The notes below the pieces were generated by a model. That model was given only the letters and a program-made list of their open reading frames with translations, searched no databases and was not told where the DNA came from. Of a stretch of 64,000 nt of DNA, positions 8,919 through 20,295 are shown one piece after another. Source of the stretch: Azolla caroliniana (lineage: Eukaryota > Polypodiophyta). The stretch covers positions 22,816,001 to 22,880,000 of the forward strand of contig JBHGNT010000006.1 of assembly GCA_043228905.1 (NCBI GenBank), given 5' to 3'. Made by a program: the position numbers and the translations under genes. Each line of letters starts with the position of its first letter. Positions within the stretch are counted from its first letter, which is position 1.

Positions 8919-11900
8919 ATTGAAGGAGGCAATATTTTTTTATTGATATACTAGAAATAGTAACTTTATTGCTATTTTATTAGCTATTTTAAGTGTTTTT
9001 TATACAAGGTTACATTTAAATTCGAGTGTTTTTCTACTAATTTTCATGAACTTTACCTTTGTTATAAGGTTTAGAGTGTTTATTTTTACGAATATTTTTA
9101 TATCATTGTGTTTTTACTTGTTTTTTTCAGTGAACCATGTCAGAAGGTACCATCTTTCAAATTGAAGATTCCCACCCCAACAAAGAAACCTGCCGACCAC
9201 ATGCATAAGCCAGAACCTCGGAAAACTTTGATTGAGCCGGGAGGTTATGGGACCTCTAAGACTGGGGAGCCTCGCCTGAAGAGCTACCCCCATGTGGAAT
9301 GGACGTTGATCTATTCCGAGGAAGAAGGGGATTTGCTTCTCATACTTGCCAAATCCGAAGGTGAAGGAAAGCTTCAAGTGGGAAAGACCTTCAACTATGG
9401 GCAAATAAAGAACGTTGAATATGAGGACAATGACTCATCGAACCTGCTTTTCAATGTTGATAGCTTTGTGGGGATGCAAAGAGTCCTGGGTGATGAAGGC
9501 AGATTTATAACGAAATCTTGCCACCCCAAAGCCATAAAGGAAGATGTAGAAACAAAAACCAATTTGATTATTGCTTTGCGTTCGTATATCAAAGGAGAAC
9601 TCATGGTTGCACAAGTATGCACCCCACCAAAGCCAGCCAAAAAAGGAAAAGCAGAACAGAAGAGGTACAAGAAACATCAACATCCTGAGGAGGACGAGCT
9701 CGAAGTACTCGAGTTCATTCAGGATGAGGAGGAAGATACACAAATCAAAGTAATTCCTCTAGGTGGCCAGATTTCCTCGGGGATCCTCACTTCAGAGCAA
9801 AATCGAATCAAAGAGAATATTGTAAAGCCTAATTTTGTCCGTAAGGGACAACTTTTTCACTTACCGATTTGTTTTATTCAAAGTCCACCAATTGATCCAG
9901 AAACAAGAAAACGGGCTCTAGAGATAAGAGAGCCACATTCAGTGCATTTGTAGAACTTGAAAAGAAAAATGAAGATAAATCCACATGCTACTATAGTGCC
10001 ATTCTCAGTAATGGTAGACCCAAATCAATGCCCAACTATAGGTGACTTCAAGTACAGTTCGACTGATGATTACACATACTATGTGATTGGAGGATCCCAC
10101 TCTACCGAAGCACGATGTCAACTTGTCAAGGAGTATCCTCTTACCCCGTTCTTCAAATATGCAGAATGTAAAGTGTACGTTGGCCTTACACATGAAGAAG
10201 CCAAGTTGCTAGCCTAGGACCACAATAATGGTAATGACTATAGACAGAAGATGTCATATTTAGAGCGCATCAGGTTCTTTAATCATGAGTACCTTGATGC
10301 CTTGCAAAAATTTGGTCCTAGGCTACATCCTGGATTGCCACTACAGTGTCTGCTTGAAGTGGGGAAAAAAGTTGATGAAAGCACAAAGTCTGAAGGCTTG
10401 AGGAAGTATGACTCCTGGTTTCAACTTGCTTTCAGAACAGGGGAAGTGTGGGACCTCCAAGATCAAATTTTTAGTATGTGGGAGCGAAAAGAAATAAAGG
10501 AGCAAAGATCAAAGATCAAAGAATGCTAAGTTGGACCCACAAGTGGAGATAAAATCTAAGTCACGGAAAAGTGACTTAGTGATTGAAGAATTAGCCAAGG
10601 ACATGAAGCTGCTTCCTTGGCGGTCATTGCAAGGGATAAAGGATGACAAATTATTAATATCTGTATTGTCAAGAGTGGCCGCCAAGGAGTTTAGCCTAGA
10701 TGAAATGGTGACAGAGTTTCAAAAGTGAGTAATCTATGTGATGATTGTTGTTCATTGGATTGCTTTGTTGATTTTCTCTTTATTCTAACCTTCGTTTCTT
10801 TTGTTTTTTGGCCATAAGTTTTATATGAAAATACAATAGCTGATGATGAAAAAGATGTCCCTGCCTACGCGGGAAGAAGTAGAGCAATCATGCCCAAAAA
10901 CATCATCATACAAGGCTCTTGAAGAATTCTTCATTGTGTTTAGAGAATGGGTATGTATGTTTTACGGATATTAATTGATTTTAGGATAATGGGTATCTTC
11001 TTACAATATGTATAATTGCAGAAACCACCTCGCTCAAAGAAAATAGGTGACAGCAATGAAGGCATACCAAGCGCCTTCATCACCCATTTGGAACGAGCGA
11101 AATATGAAAAGCAAATGACAAAAGAAAAGGAGTTGGAGGTGCCTGAAGACTCCGATACTGTGAAAAGTTTTTTGCACAAGAGTGATCCTTTTCGACAATT
11201 GTACTATAGTGGATATAATGGTAATATGCTTGACATATTACCCAAGAGACATTATACATTGCTCGTCGTCGATATACCGTATGGATTTTGAATAATAGAC
11301 TCCACATATGCCGATGTACCATAAAAATATCTGCAAATAGAGAAGATGGTAAAAGACTTTGTAGAGTTGACCCTGGCTCCATTATGGCACATCGTAATAT
11401 TTCATAGTATGGGACAAGCTTTATCGGTCAATATTGCATTGAAGTTGAGATGCCATGCCACCGAACACATGCATTGGCAAACTTAAAGTTGCTATATATT
11501 TAATTTATGGCATCACTTACGACATATATATTGACTTGTTTTGATTCCATTACAAATAGGGTTAAAACGAACATAACTCATACCCTGGGCCATTGAATAG
11601 TCAGCGTTGTGGAACATTTGTGTGTGGGGTACTAGGACACTATTTCTAAGAAGAAGGCTCGGGCACATGTGAATGAGCAGAACATCGTCAACTATATCAT
11701 GTGCCCAACTATAACGAAGAAATTGCGCCACGTGTCTAGCGACAAGTGTGTAGTGTCCAACGATTAGTTAATCGATTGGTCAAGTTGTTCTCGAACCCTG
11801 ATGATTGGGTGCTCAACTTATTCTCTAGAACAAGTATTCTCATAAGTGTGATCAATTTTTCTTAAAATAAAATAGAATTTCCCGTCTTGTTTTTCTTACT

Positions 11901-12272
11901 TTTGCATGTATGATTGTTTATTTAGGAACAACTACTGCATGCGATCTCAAATTGTTTAGGAACTGCGTTGCATTAGAGAAGAACCCCTCCCAAGTCACTT
12001 TTATTAAGATGAGGATCCAAGGTATATGGGATTGTCCCGATTAGGACCAAGAGGTTGGGGCAAAGCATATCAATGAAACTGAGATGTTTCAGCTTACCCC
12101 CAAAGAACCAATGGAACTTATAGACGACGAAAGAGGGGACCTTGTCGACCTCGAAGATGTACCGAAGTTTGATCAAAGCCAAGATTTAACTGAGCAGATG
12201 GAACATGTAGATGCAACACAACTGTCAGCTGATCTTGGACAGCAGCCTGTACCAGACCTCCTAATGGAGTGA

Positions 12273-13133
12273 ATTGTATAATACTTTGTATTTGTAACTA
12301 AAAACTTGTTTTGAAATATAAGAACTTTTCATTTGAGTACCATTTCTTTACACTATCTGATTGTTGTCACGAACTTTATGTGTCTATCATATGTTTGCAA
12401 AGGTTGACTCGTAAAGTATGTGGTTCAGTATAATTTTCATTGAATAGATGATGATGAACTTATCGAGTGTTTATTATAATTGTTTCTTGATTAATATAAT
12501 TGAATTTAGCTTTATTCTAGGATTTATGTTGTCTTTAATCTTGGTTATCTAGTTTCGAGTAAACACAATAATATTAAGTCAAAGTTGTTGCTCACTTGAT
12601 AATACATTCATGTAATTCATGTATGATTGGCATGTAATGTTCGTACTATTGGTTTTTGGGCATGTGTGGTATATCGTGAGATATTCGTTTCGGAAATTTT
12701 GTTGAATTATATCCAAAAATACTATTTACTAATGCGATATAACAATCTCTATAAGATTTATAGACAAATATAGCAACAAAATTGAATTACTAAATTTGTT
12801 GTCTTGGATTCGAATTTAACATTGTGTACAACAAATCATATTACAATTATAGTTGGATGCATTCTCGTAATCTTATCTAAGGTTTTTTTAATTTTTTTTT
12901 CCAAAAAAAAAACTCCATTCATTAGTTATAAAATCTTATCTAAGATTTGGATAAATTTGTGTATGAATTGAGAAAATATCGCTTAAATTTGAAATCTTGC
13001 TAGTATTAACTGTATTTTTTAGTGATGTTTTTGAAAGTCATGTGCGCATGCGTGATAGATTGTTGAAAGTTTGTTCAAAAATGGTAATTCTTGACATCTC
13101 ATGTATTTATCAATAAAATAATGCGACATATTA
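12273..13133. other. AT-rich sequence without recognisable feature
   Basis: Follows the terminal codon of the methyltransferase gene and probably contains its 3' UTR and polyadenylation signals. I see no open frame, terminal inverted repeat or known repeat. Confidence 0.6.
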
Positions 13134-13318
13134 CTTGTGCGCAAGCACCAGGTACGACTCAACGCCACAACGGTGGTATGGGACGCCAATCGAGGCTCAA
13201 GTCCGTCTCAATCCCTACGCTCGGGGGTGATCGGGTAGATCGGCACCATTCTTTCTCTCTCCTCTATTATTTTATATCTATTATATCCTTATCTCATGCT
13301 TACATTAGTAGCTAGCTC
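13134..13318 (+). mobile_element. 3' half of a chromovirus LTR
   Basis: Closely matches the second half of the LTRs at 45700-46138 and 52828-53282. Shared are the GC-rich R/U5 phrases GCACCAGGTACGACTC, GGTATGGGACGCC and CTCGGGGGTG, then the TCTCTCTC tract and ACATTAG. The 5' half is missing. As at 46139, copia sequence follows the LTR end directly instead of a chromovirus primer site. Confidence 0.8.
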
Positions 13319-13326
13319 TAAAAGTT

Positions 13327-14346
13327 GCCTTTTGCCCTAGGCCTCCGATGAGAAGGAAAACTGCCTTGGAACTTGTACACACCGATGTATGTTATGTGGA
13401 TGCACATTCATTGATGATTTCGGCCGTAAGTTGTGGCTTATGTGCTTAAGACAAAAGATCAAGTATTGGCAATATTCAAGGAGTTTTAGGCCAAAATTGA
13501 AAGGGAGTCTGGACAGACAATGGAGGGAAGTACAAAGGGTCGTTCGAAGAATACTGCTAATCACAAGGTATCTGGTTGGAGTATACATTACCAAAGATTC
13601 CTGAATTAAATAGAATGGCTGAAAGGTTGAACCAAACTGTGATGGAAAGGGTCCGATGTATGCTGGCTCATGCTAAGTTGCCAAAAACCTATTGAGTTGA
13701 GGCGTTGACGACGATTGAATGGGCATCTTCACCAAATGGATGTGAAGAATTTGTTTCTTCAAGACAATCTTGAAGAAGAAGTCTATATGATCTAGCCCCC
13801 CCATATTTCATTCAGAGATGAACAAGTTGGCAGTTTGCCGACTCAAGAAGCCTATCTATGGCCTGAAGCAAGCCCCTTGAGCTTGGGATTAGACGGTAAC
13901 GCACCAATTGCATAAGATGAGGTTTCCTACCGTCAAATCTGACTCATCTTTGTTTATCCAAAAGGGTCCAAAAGGTCCGGTATGCATTCTACTATATGTC
14001 AACGACAATGTCATCACTGGACCCAACCTCCTTGAAATCGGTAGAGTGAAGTCCCAACTTCCAAATGCATTCGAAATGAAGGACCTAGGGGACCTTCATT
14101 ACATCCTCAGGATCAAAGTGATCCAGACCCCCAACGGTATATTGTTGTCACAATGACATTGTGTTGAATATGTTGTACAAGTTCGACATGACCGAATGCC
14201 TAGTAGTTTCAACATCCATGGATTGGAATAGGAACGGGGAGAACAGGTAGACGCAATGCAACTGGAGAGGAGAAAAAGACCGAAACAGGGGGAAACAAGA
14301 AGAAAAAGGGAGCCAAGTCGAGTGAAGAAGTCGGCACATCCGAAAA
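13327..14346 (+). pseudogene. CopA-2 integrase/reverse transcriptase remnant
   Basis: Readable copia pieces in order: integrase start (LELVHTDV), integrase core (TDNGGKY, then AERLNQTVMERVRCMLAHAK), RT (HQMDVKNLFLQ, LEEEVYM, KSDSSLFIQKGPKGPVCIL), a mutated catalytic box (VNDNVITG where CopA-4 has VDDLVITG), and FEMKDLGDLHYILRI. Many stops and frameshifts. The end of RT and RNase H are deleted. The reading jumps at about 14220 into the charged C-terminal extension found in CopA-4, then is interrupted at 14346 by GypN and resumes at 19600. Confidence 0.75.
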
Positions 14347-15404
14347 TGTTGTGGCGTGGCTCGTCCAGAAGCAAAGCGTTGCACAAACAAAAGATAACGT
14401 GAAAGTGAGGAAGGAATCACTAGGATTATGGACGGAAGAGACGAAAGAGTAGAGATGAAGTGAATAGAGACCGACAAGATATGGTAACGTAGGATTTTTA
14501 AGAAATATAAGATATGGCAAGATAAGATATAAAATGATATTTGAGAAAATGTAGGAAATTTATAATCATTATCATGAAAGACTTACAAAATGGCTGCTCG
14601 CATCGTTGGACCTTCGATTTTCGTCTCACAAAGTAACCGCTCTTCCCTTCCTTAATAGTAGACCATAATTTTCCCTTCAATAATCTTTTGATGAGGATAA
14701 GACTCGAACCACCGCCCTTCCTTTGTGAGTTGAGGACCACCACCACCACCAAGCTAGTTCTCCTCTAGTCTTTTGAAGATCCCTCCCTCTTTGTCTATTA
14801 TGATCTATTGTAATTCTCTCTTCATCCAATATAATTTGATTCAATCTTATTTCTTGGGTTCTTTTGTCGATACTTCCTTCTCCTTTTATAGGGAAGAGAT
14901 GGTTGTACATGTGGGCCATGTGGCGCACATGCAGAGAGGCTCTTGCATGTGTGTTTGATGGTTGAAACCATATAATACTACTTCAAATGAAGGCAAGACA
15001 CATATTTATACACATTATAAGTATAGGTTAAATGGTAAGGTTTGAATGCCATAAGGTTAAGGTTGTTGGTTCAAGCCCTCTTTTGCCCATGTAATTTGCT
15101 ATATGGTGTGCATGTATAATATTACATGATTTAGACTATAAAATACTACTTCAAATTATATATTATTTTGTAAATTATTAGTATAGGATAAATGGTATCC
15201 TTTGAGTGTCATAAGGTAGGGTTTATTAGTTGAAGTCGTCTCTTGTCCATGTAATATAATAGATATATATATATATATTTGTCTCTACATATAATGTATA
15301 ATATTATCATATTATGTTATTAAAATTATAAAGGTTTATTTTATTTTCATTACTTATTTATCTTATTGTAGATTTTTAATGTGAAGCTTTCGTACTTCAC
15401 GACA
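14347..15404 (-). repeat. GypN 3' LTR
   Basis: Direct repeat of 18523-19599, ending (plus strand) in TACTTCACGACA in both copies. On the minus strand it begins TGTCGTGAAG. Open frames of about 100 codons inside it are shared by both LTRs and look non-coding. Confidence 0.85.
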
Positions 15405-15416
15405 TCCACCCCCTCT
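15405..15416 (-). other. GypN polypurine tract
   Basis: Minus strand AGAGGGGGTGGA lies immediately before the TGTCG start of the 3' LTR, the expected plus-strand primer. Confidence 0.8.
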
Positions 15417-15539
15417 AGACCTGCACATCCCCGGGCATGTGCCACTATCTTTTATCTTCATGTTGATCTATTGGAGGAGGTTCAAGCTCAAACCTTTTCT
15501 TAAATAATTTTATCCTCTTTCTAGCTACCACGTTTAGGA

Positions 15540-18457
15540 TTAGTGTCCATCCAATTCACTAAGCTTATAAGTAAAGTTATCATATACTTTTCTTATTATG
15601 TAAGGCCCAAACCATCTTTCAGTGAACTTGCGGTCGATGCTATGTTGATTATCTAAACTACTATCATACAGAAGCACCCAATCCCCTTCTTCTATCTTCT
15701 TATGTCGAATTCTATGAGTTTTATCAAAATGAATATTATTCTTCAATCGAGCCTCCGATCGTTGGGCTGCTTATTCTACATCTTGAGGCCGACGCTCTAA
15801 TTGTTGAATTTGCAAAGCCAACAATTCTTCTCTCCATGGAATAGATGTCCATGACATAATTGATCCTTCTATTGGCATGATGGGCTTTTGGGCAAGTATC
15901 AATTCAACTGGCATATATCTTATTACCGAACTATGTGTTGTCTAATCTGCCCATAGTGCATACGGTAGCATGCGTGGCCAATCTCTTATTTTACCTTTAC
16001 AACTTTTCACGATCGCCTTAACTATTGGGCTATGTCTTCTTTCAATCTTTCCATTGGCTTCTGGATTATATGCAGTTGTAAGCGATAATTTGACCCCTAT
16101 CCGGCTGAAGAATTCCCTAGCTTCATCAGAGTCGAGTTCTCCTCTATCTGCAATTATTTTACCAACACACCCATAACAACATATTACATCTTCTAACAAA
16201 AATTTACATACAGCTCTAGTTGTTTTTTGTTGTAGTGGTCTTCCTTCTACTTGGTTGGTAAGGTCTTCTCTTGCTAGTACTAAATATCACATTTGACCTT
16301 CCCCAAGTGGCATTGTCACTAGCTCAACCATCCATTTATAATGCATTGATGATGAATATGTTGGTTTTAGCTCATCTCGATATCGAATAGCTGAATACCT
16401 TTGACATATTTCACAAGTTTCTACAAATTTCATTACATCTTTATACATACGTGGCCACCAATACTTTTCTTTTAACTTCATAAATGTCACCCATCTGCCT
16501 CTATGTCCTGCCCACAAACTATCATGGAATTCAGTAATTAATTTTGTGTTAATATCATCCTTACAAATGACTCGAAGAGGATTTTCGGTTGGCCTTTTTG
16601 GGTGCCTCCATAGATGCCCTTCATGTAAAAAAAATTTCAATGCTCTTCTTCGAAATTCATTTAGTTGTTTCTTTGACCATGATGGGTCGATTTCTTGAGT
16701 CTTTAAAAATTTTCCTATTTCTAACCATTGACCTTCATACTCTATGTCTTTGAACATTATACTTACATTAAACTTATCATGAGGCTTAATAGATACTTGA
16801 TGAGCAACTTGATGGCTTGTAGTTACCTAATTCTTATCTTCAGTTTGCATTAGCTTTTCATTTATGAACCTTGCCCTTGACAACATTTGTGACGGGGTTC
16901 TCTTTGCCCTTTATATGCCGTGATTCTGGGTTCATGGTTCTGAAGCATTGCAATATTTGGTGTCGTGCAACTTGCTATCATTCCAATGAGTGGCAAACAA
17001 TCTGTTTCAACCACTACATTTGCTCCAATGAAGTAATCTCTGTCTGTTTTTAGTGTAGTAAGCAAACCCCACAATTCTCGTTTAACTTGTGCATAATTTC
17101 TTTGCCTATCATTTAATATCTTTGCTCCAAACCTGATAGCATATCGATGTTGCTCTTCATCTTCTTGGTTGATAACCCAACCAATCCCAATTGGGCTAGT
17201 ATCAACTGTCACTATAATTGGTCTTTCACCTTTGTAGTCTGGTTGACGAAGAACTAGAGCTTTCAATAATGTTTCTTTTAACTGTTGAACAACTTGTGTA
17301 TGTTCATCAATCCATATAAACTTCTTCCCTATTCTTAAAAGTTGATAGAGAGGATCTAAGACATGTGCAAAGTGTGGTAACCAAATATGATAAAATACAC
17401 AGGCACCTAAAAATCTTCTCACCTTTGTTACTGATTCGCAAACTTCCTTCATGTTTTGTATTGCGTTAATTTTGATCGGAGAAGGCTTCCTCCCATACCA
17501 CCCACACATATGACCAACTATGAGAACTTCATTCTGCCCAAAGCTTGACTTTGTTCTTGATAGTGTCAAATGTACCTGCTCAAGCTTATTTAAAATACTT
17601 TCACAATCATTAATGTGATCCATCACAAACTTTCTGCAACTATTTCCAACCATAGTCTCATCTTTCCCTCTTTCTAAGCATCCTTTGATAGGAATATCAT
17701 CTAAAAATGACAAGTTACATTTTGGAATGTACTCATGTAGAACCTTGTTCATTGCATTCATCATACGAGCAACTGAATTTGTCGCACCTTGAGGTAGAGC
17801 TCACATTCGAACCAACCCAATCGGTGTTTTCATTGTTGTGATATTGCGACTATCAATTGCTAGTTAAAATTGGTCGTATCCTGAATATAGGTCTCCCATA
17901 TAGTAAAGTGCTCTCCTAGGAAAAGCTTCTGCAAATTCATCAACGATCGGCCAGATTCCTGCATTTCAGATTGTGACTTTGTTGACTGGTTGTAGATCTT
18001 GAATGAATCTTAGAGAGCCATCTTTCTTTGTAACAGTGAACCACTAGTTGGAGTATGGTGCATTTGAAGGCTCTAAAATCTTCATCTTAACTTTATTCTT
18101 CAGTAGCTCCAACAATTGAGGTAATCGAGCTCTCGGTGTTGCAATAGGCTTAAAATTCCAAGGAATATGAGGGATAGTAAATATTACCATTGGCGTTACC
18201 ACCTTTGGATCTACACAACCAATCTCCTCGGCTTTGAATGCGAATGCTTTCCCATGCCTAAAGATCATGTCTTTGAAAATCGTGATCTCTGATTGTAGAA
18301 GAAATTCACCCCCTCCGATTCTTAAGTTATTTATTGTATCTAAAGGGAAGTGATGTCCAATATTCTCTCAGGTTTCTCGTAAGGCATGAAATAATTGATC
18401 TTGATTCAACTTTTCAATAAACAACCTTACCGTATCCATTGTACTCGTACTTGCCAT
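15540..18457 (-). pseudogene. GypN pol: reverse transcriptase, RNase H, integrase
   Basis: From ATG at 18457 (MASTSTMDTVRLFIEKL) the frame runs almost straight into RT: WFTVTKKDGSLRFIQDLQPV, then GLVRM and ALPQGATNSVA, and a catalytic FLDDIPIKG box (FxDD in place of YxDD). RNase H follows (IIVTVDTSPIGIGWVINQE). The integrase has an HDSLWAGHRG / CEICQRYS zinc motif, a core with KIIADRGELDSDEA and TAYNPEANGKIERRH, and a C-terminal WFGPYIIRKVYDN near 15600. In-frame stops near 18368, 18042, 17980, 17865 and 17800 and frameshifts near 16200-16290 break it. No gag zinc knuckle or protease DSG/DTG motif is seen upstream. The RT type resembles a gypsy group I associate with both fungi and plants. 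That link is memory-based. Confidence 0.8.
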
Positions 18458-18522
18458 GTTGATGTTGATCTTTACTTTAGATGTCTCTTCTACTTCCCCG
18501 TTTCTCGTCGGGTTCACCAAAT

Positions 18523-19599
18523 TGTATCGTGGCATGGCTCGTCCAGAAGCGTAGCATTGCACAAACAAAAGATAACGTGAAAGTGAGGAAGGAATCACTA
18601 GGATTATGGATGGAAGAGACGAAAGAGTAGAGATGAAGTGAATAGAGACCGACAAGATATGGTAACGTAGGATTTTTAAGAAATATGAGATATGGCAAGA
18701 TAAGATATAAAATGATATTTGAGAAAATGTAGGAAATTTATAATCATTATCATGAAAGACTTACAAAATGGCTGCGAGCATCATTGGACCTTCGATTTTC
18801 GTCTAACAAAAGTAACCGCTCTTCCCTTCCTTGATAGTAGACCATTATTTTCCCTTCAATAATCTTTCAACGAGGATAAGACTAGAACCACCGCCCGTCC
18901 TTTGCGAGTTGAGGACCGCCGCCGCCAAACTAATTCTCCTCTAGTCTTTTGAAGATCCCTCTCTCTCCCTCTTTGTCTATTACGATCTATTGTAATTCCT
19001 TCTTGATCCAATATAATTTGATTCAATCTTATTTCTTGGGTTCTTTTGTCTATACTTCCTTCTCCTTTTATAGGGAAGAGATGGTTTTACATGTGGGCCA
19101 TGTGGCGCACATGCAGAGAGGCTCTTGCATGTGTGCTATATGGTGCACATGTAGCACGTTTGATGGTTGAAACCATATAATACTACTTCAAATAAAAACA
19201 AGCCATATAATTATACAAGTATAGGCTAAATGGTAAGGTTTGAACGCCATAAGGTTGAGGTTGTTGGTTCAAGTTCTCTTTTGCCCATGTAACTTGCTAT
19301 ATGGTGTGCATGTATTTATATTACATGGTTTAGACTATAAAATACAACTTCAAATCATATATTATTTTGTAAATTATTAGTATAGGATAAATGGTAACCT
19401 TTGAGTGTCATAAGGTAGGGTTTATTAGTTGAAGTCCTCTCTTGTCCATGTAATATAATAGATATATATATATTTGTCTCTTCGTATAATGTATAATATT
19501 ATCATAGTATGTTATTAACATTATAAAGGTTTATTTTATTTTCATTACGTATTTATCTTATTGTAGACTTTTAATGTGAAGCTTTTGTACTTCACGACA
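18523..19599 (-). repeat. GypN 5' LTR with adjacent primer site
   Basis: Matches 14347-15404. On the minus strand the LTR end (..ATACA) is followed by ATTTGGTGAACCCGACGAG (18504-18522), where TGGTGAACCCGACG is the likely tRNA primer site. I cannot name the tRNA. Confidence 0.8.
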
Positions 19600-19968
19600 A
19601 TGGCAGTAGAGTCAAGAAGGATAGGGCCGACCAGAAGAAGAAGGCAAAGAGGTGTTCGATTCGGAGGAGCCGAATCAACAGAAGGTCAAACTGACAAGAA
19701 GACAGTGGACGTCAACACCAACATGGAGGATCGACGGGTCGAGAAGCACCGAAGTCACAATAACGAAGGAGCTTAGATGGGCCTTATGAGCAGACAAGCC
19801 GACCGAGAAGGTCGAGGTGCGCGGAACCGGATGGATCGTGGAAATTAGGACCAAACCGGACGAGGAGCGCGAGCAAGGTGGGAAGACGCCAAGAAGAGCT
19901 GGAGGAAAGCACCGGAAGACACTGACAGTACGATCCGACCTCATGTTAAGCTTGAGGGGGAGTGTTGA
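19600..19968 (+). pseudogene. CopA-2 charged C-terminal extension
   Basis: Continuation of CopA-2 after the GypN insertion. Arg/Lys/Glu-rich frames parallel the extension at 36713-37192 in CopA-4 (shared SxQADxxGR and GRGARAR phrases). The last codons read KLEGEC followed by TGA, where TGTTGA is the first six bases of the 3' LTR, exactly as in CopA-4. It is broken by a TAG near 19774 and a frameshift. Confidence 0.65.
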
Positions 19969-20295
19969 GCAAGCAAGCTCAACATGATCTGGAACGATGT
20001 GTGGAACGAAGAGCTAGATCGAAGTCCAGAATGGTGTCCGGAACGGAGAGCCGGATCGGTGTCTAGATTTGAGTGTAACCAATAGGCCGTTAGAGGCGTA
20101 CGATCCTAGCCTAGTACATAGGAATATTTTTAGGAGTTAGTGTCAGTAGCTCAATCCGAGAATTGAAGTACATGTCCGTACTTCTATCAGTCCTTTAAAG
20201 AACTCGTATAAAAGTGCTCACAAAGCACAGAGTGTTCATTGTTTTTGAAATTGAGTTTACGTTTTGCTTTGTCTGTCGCTCCTGCATACTGTGCA
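19963..20295 (+). mobile_element. 3' LTR of CopA-2, truncated
   Basis: Preceded by the polypurine tract CTTGAGGGGGAG (19951-19962). Starts TGTTGAGCAAGCAAGCTCAA, contains TATAAAAG and GTGCTCACAAAGCAC, and stops after CTGTGCA near 20295, about 130 bp short of the CopA-4 LTR end. A minus-strand gypsy integrase follows directly. Confidence 0.8.

Larger units (their letters stand above)
8568..12272 (+). pseudogene. Spliced ParB-like / bacterial-type DNA amino-methyltransferase gene, decayed
   Basis: Proposed exon 1 is 8568-8593 (MNKGKKIA). Intron 1 (GT 8594, AG 9130) joins in frame to exon 2 at 9131. Exon 2 has a Lys/Pro-rich start and an acidic stretch near 9690-9750. It then carries a ParB-like region: INPHATIVPFSVMVDP, then TYYVIGGSHSTEA, then KVYVGLTHEEAKLL and a DHNNGNDYRQ motif (about residues 300-375). 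Later exons begin near 10843 and 11023. RHYTLLVVDIPYGF (11271-11288) is methyltransferase motif IV (D-x-P-Y). After it come LWHIVIFHS, then RLVKLFSNPDDWVLNLFSRT, a motif I (normally D-x-F-x-G-x-G) with D, G and G lost. Past another intron (AG 11925) come TTTACDLKLFRNCVALEKN and an acidic tail. The IV-before-I order is typical of beta-type N6-adenine/N4-cytosine enzymes. In-frame stops lie at 9951, 10215, 11289, 11322 and 12042, with a frameshift near 10525. The enzyme class is inference. The copy is almost certainly inactive. Confidence 0.72.
14347..19599 (-). mobile_element. Gypsy element GypN: two LTRs and pol, no visible gag
   Basis: A 5.25-kb element inserted in CopA-2. The two LTRs (14347-15404 and 18523-19599) are direct repeats of 1058 and 1077 bp and look mostly identical. 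Between them are a minus-strand pol frame and a polypurine tract next to the 3' LTR. I found no matching target-site duplication (GAAAA on one side, ATGGC on the other). CopA-2 sequence continues on both sides. Confidence 0.85.

Noticed and set aside
14148-14520. ~100-codon minus-strand frames, repeated at 18368-18698
   Set aside because: They lie within the two LTRs of GypN, so the repetition is explained by the LTRs. No protein motif.
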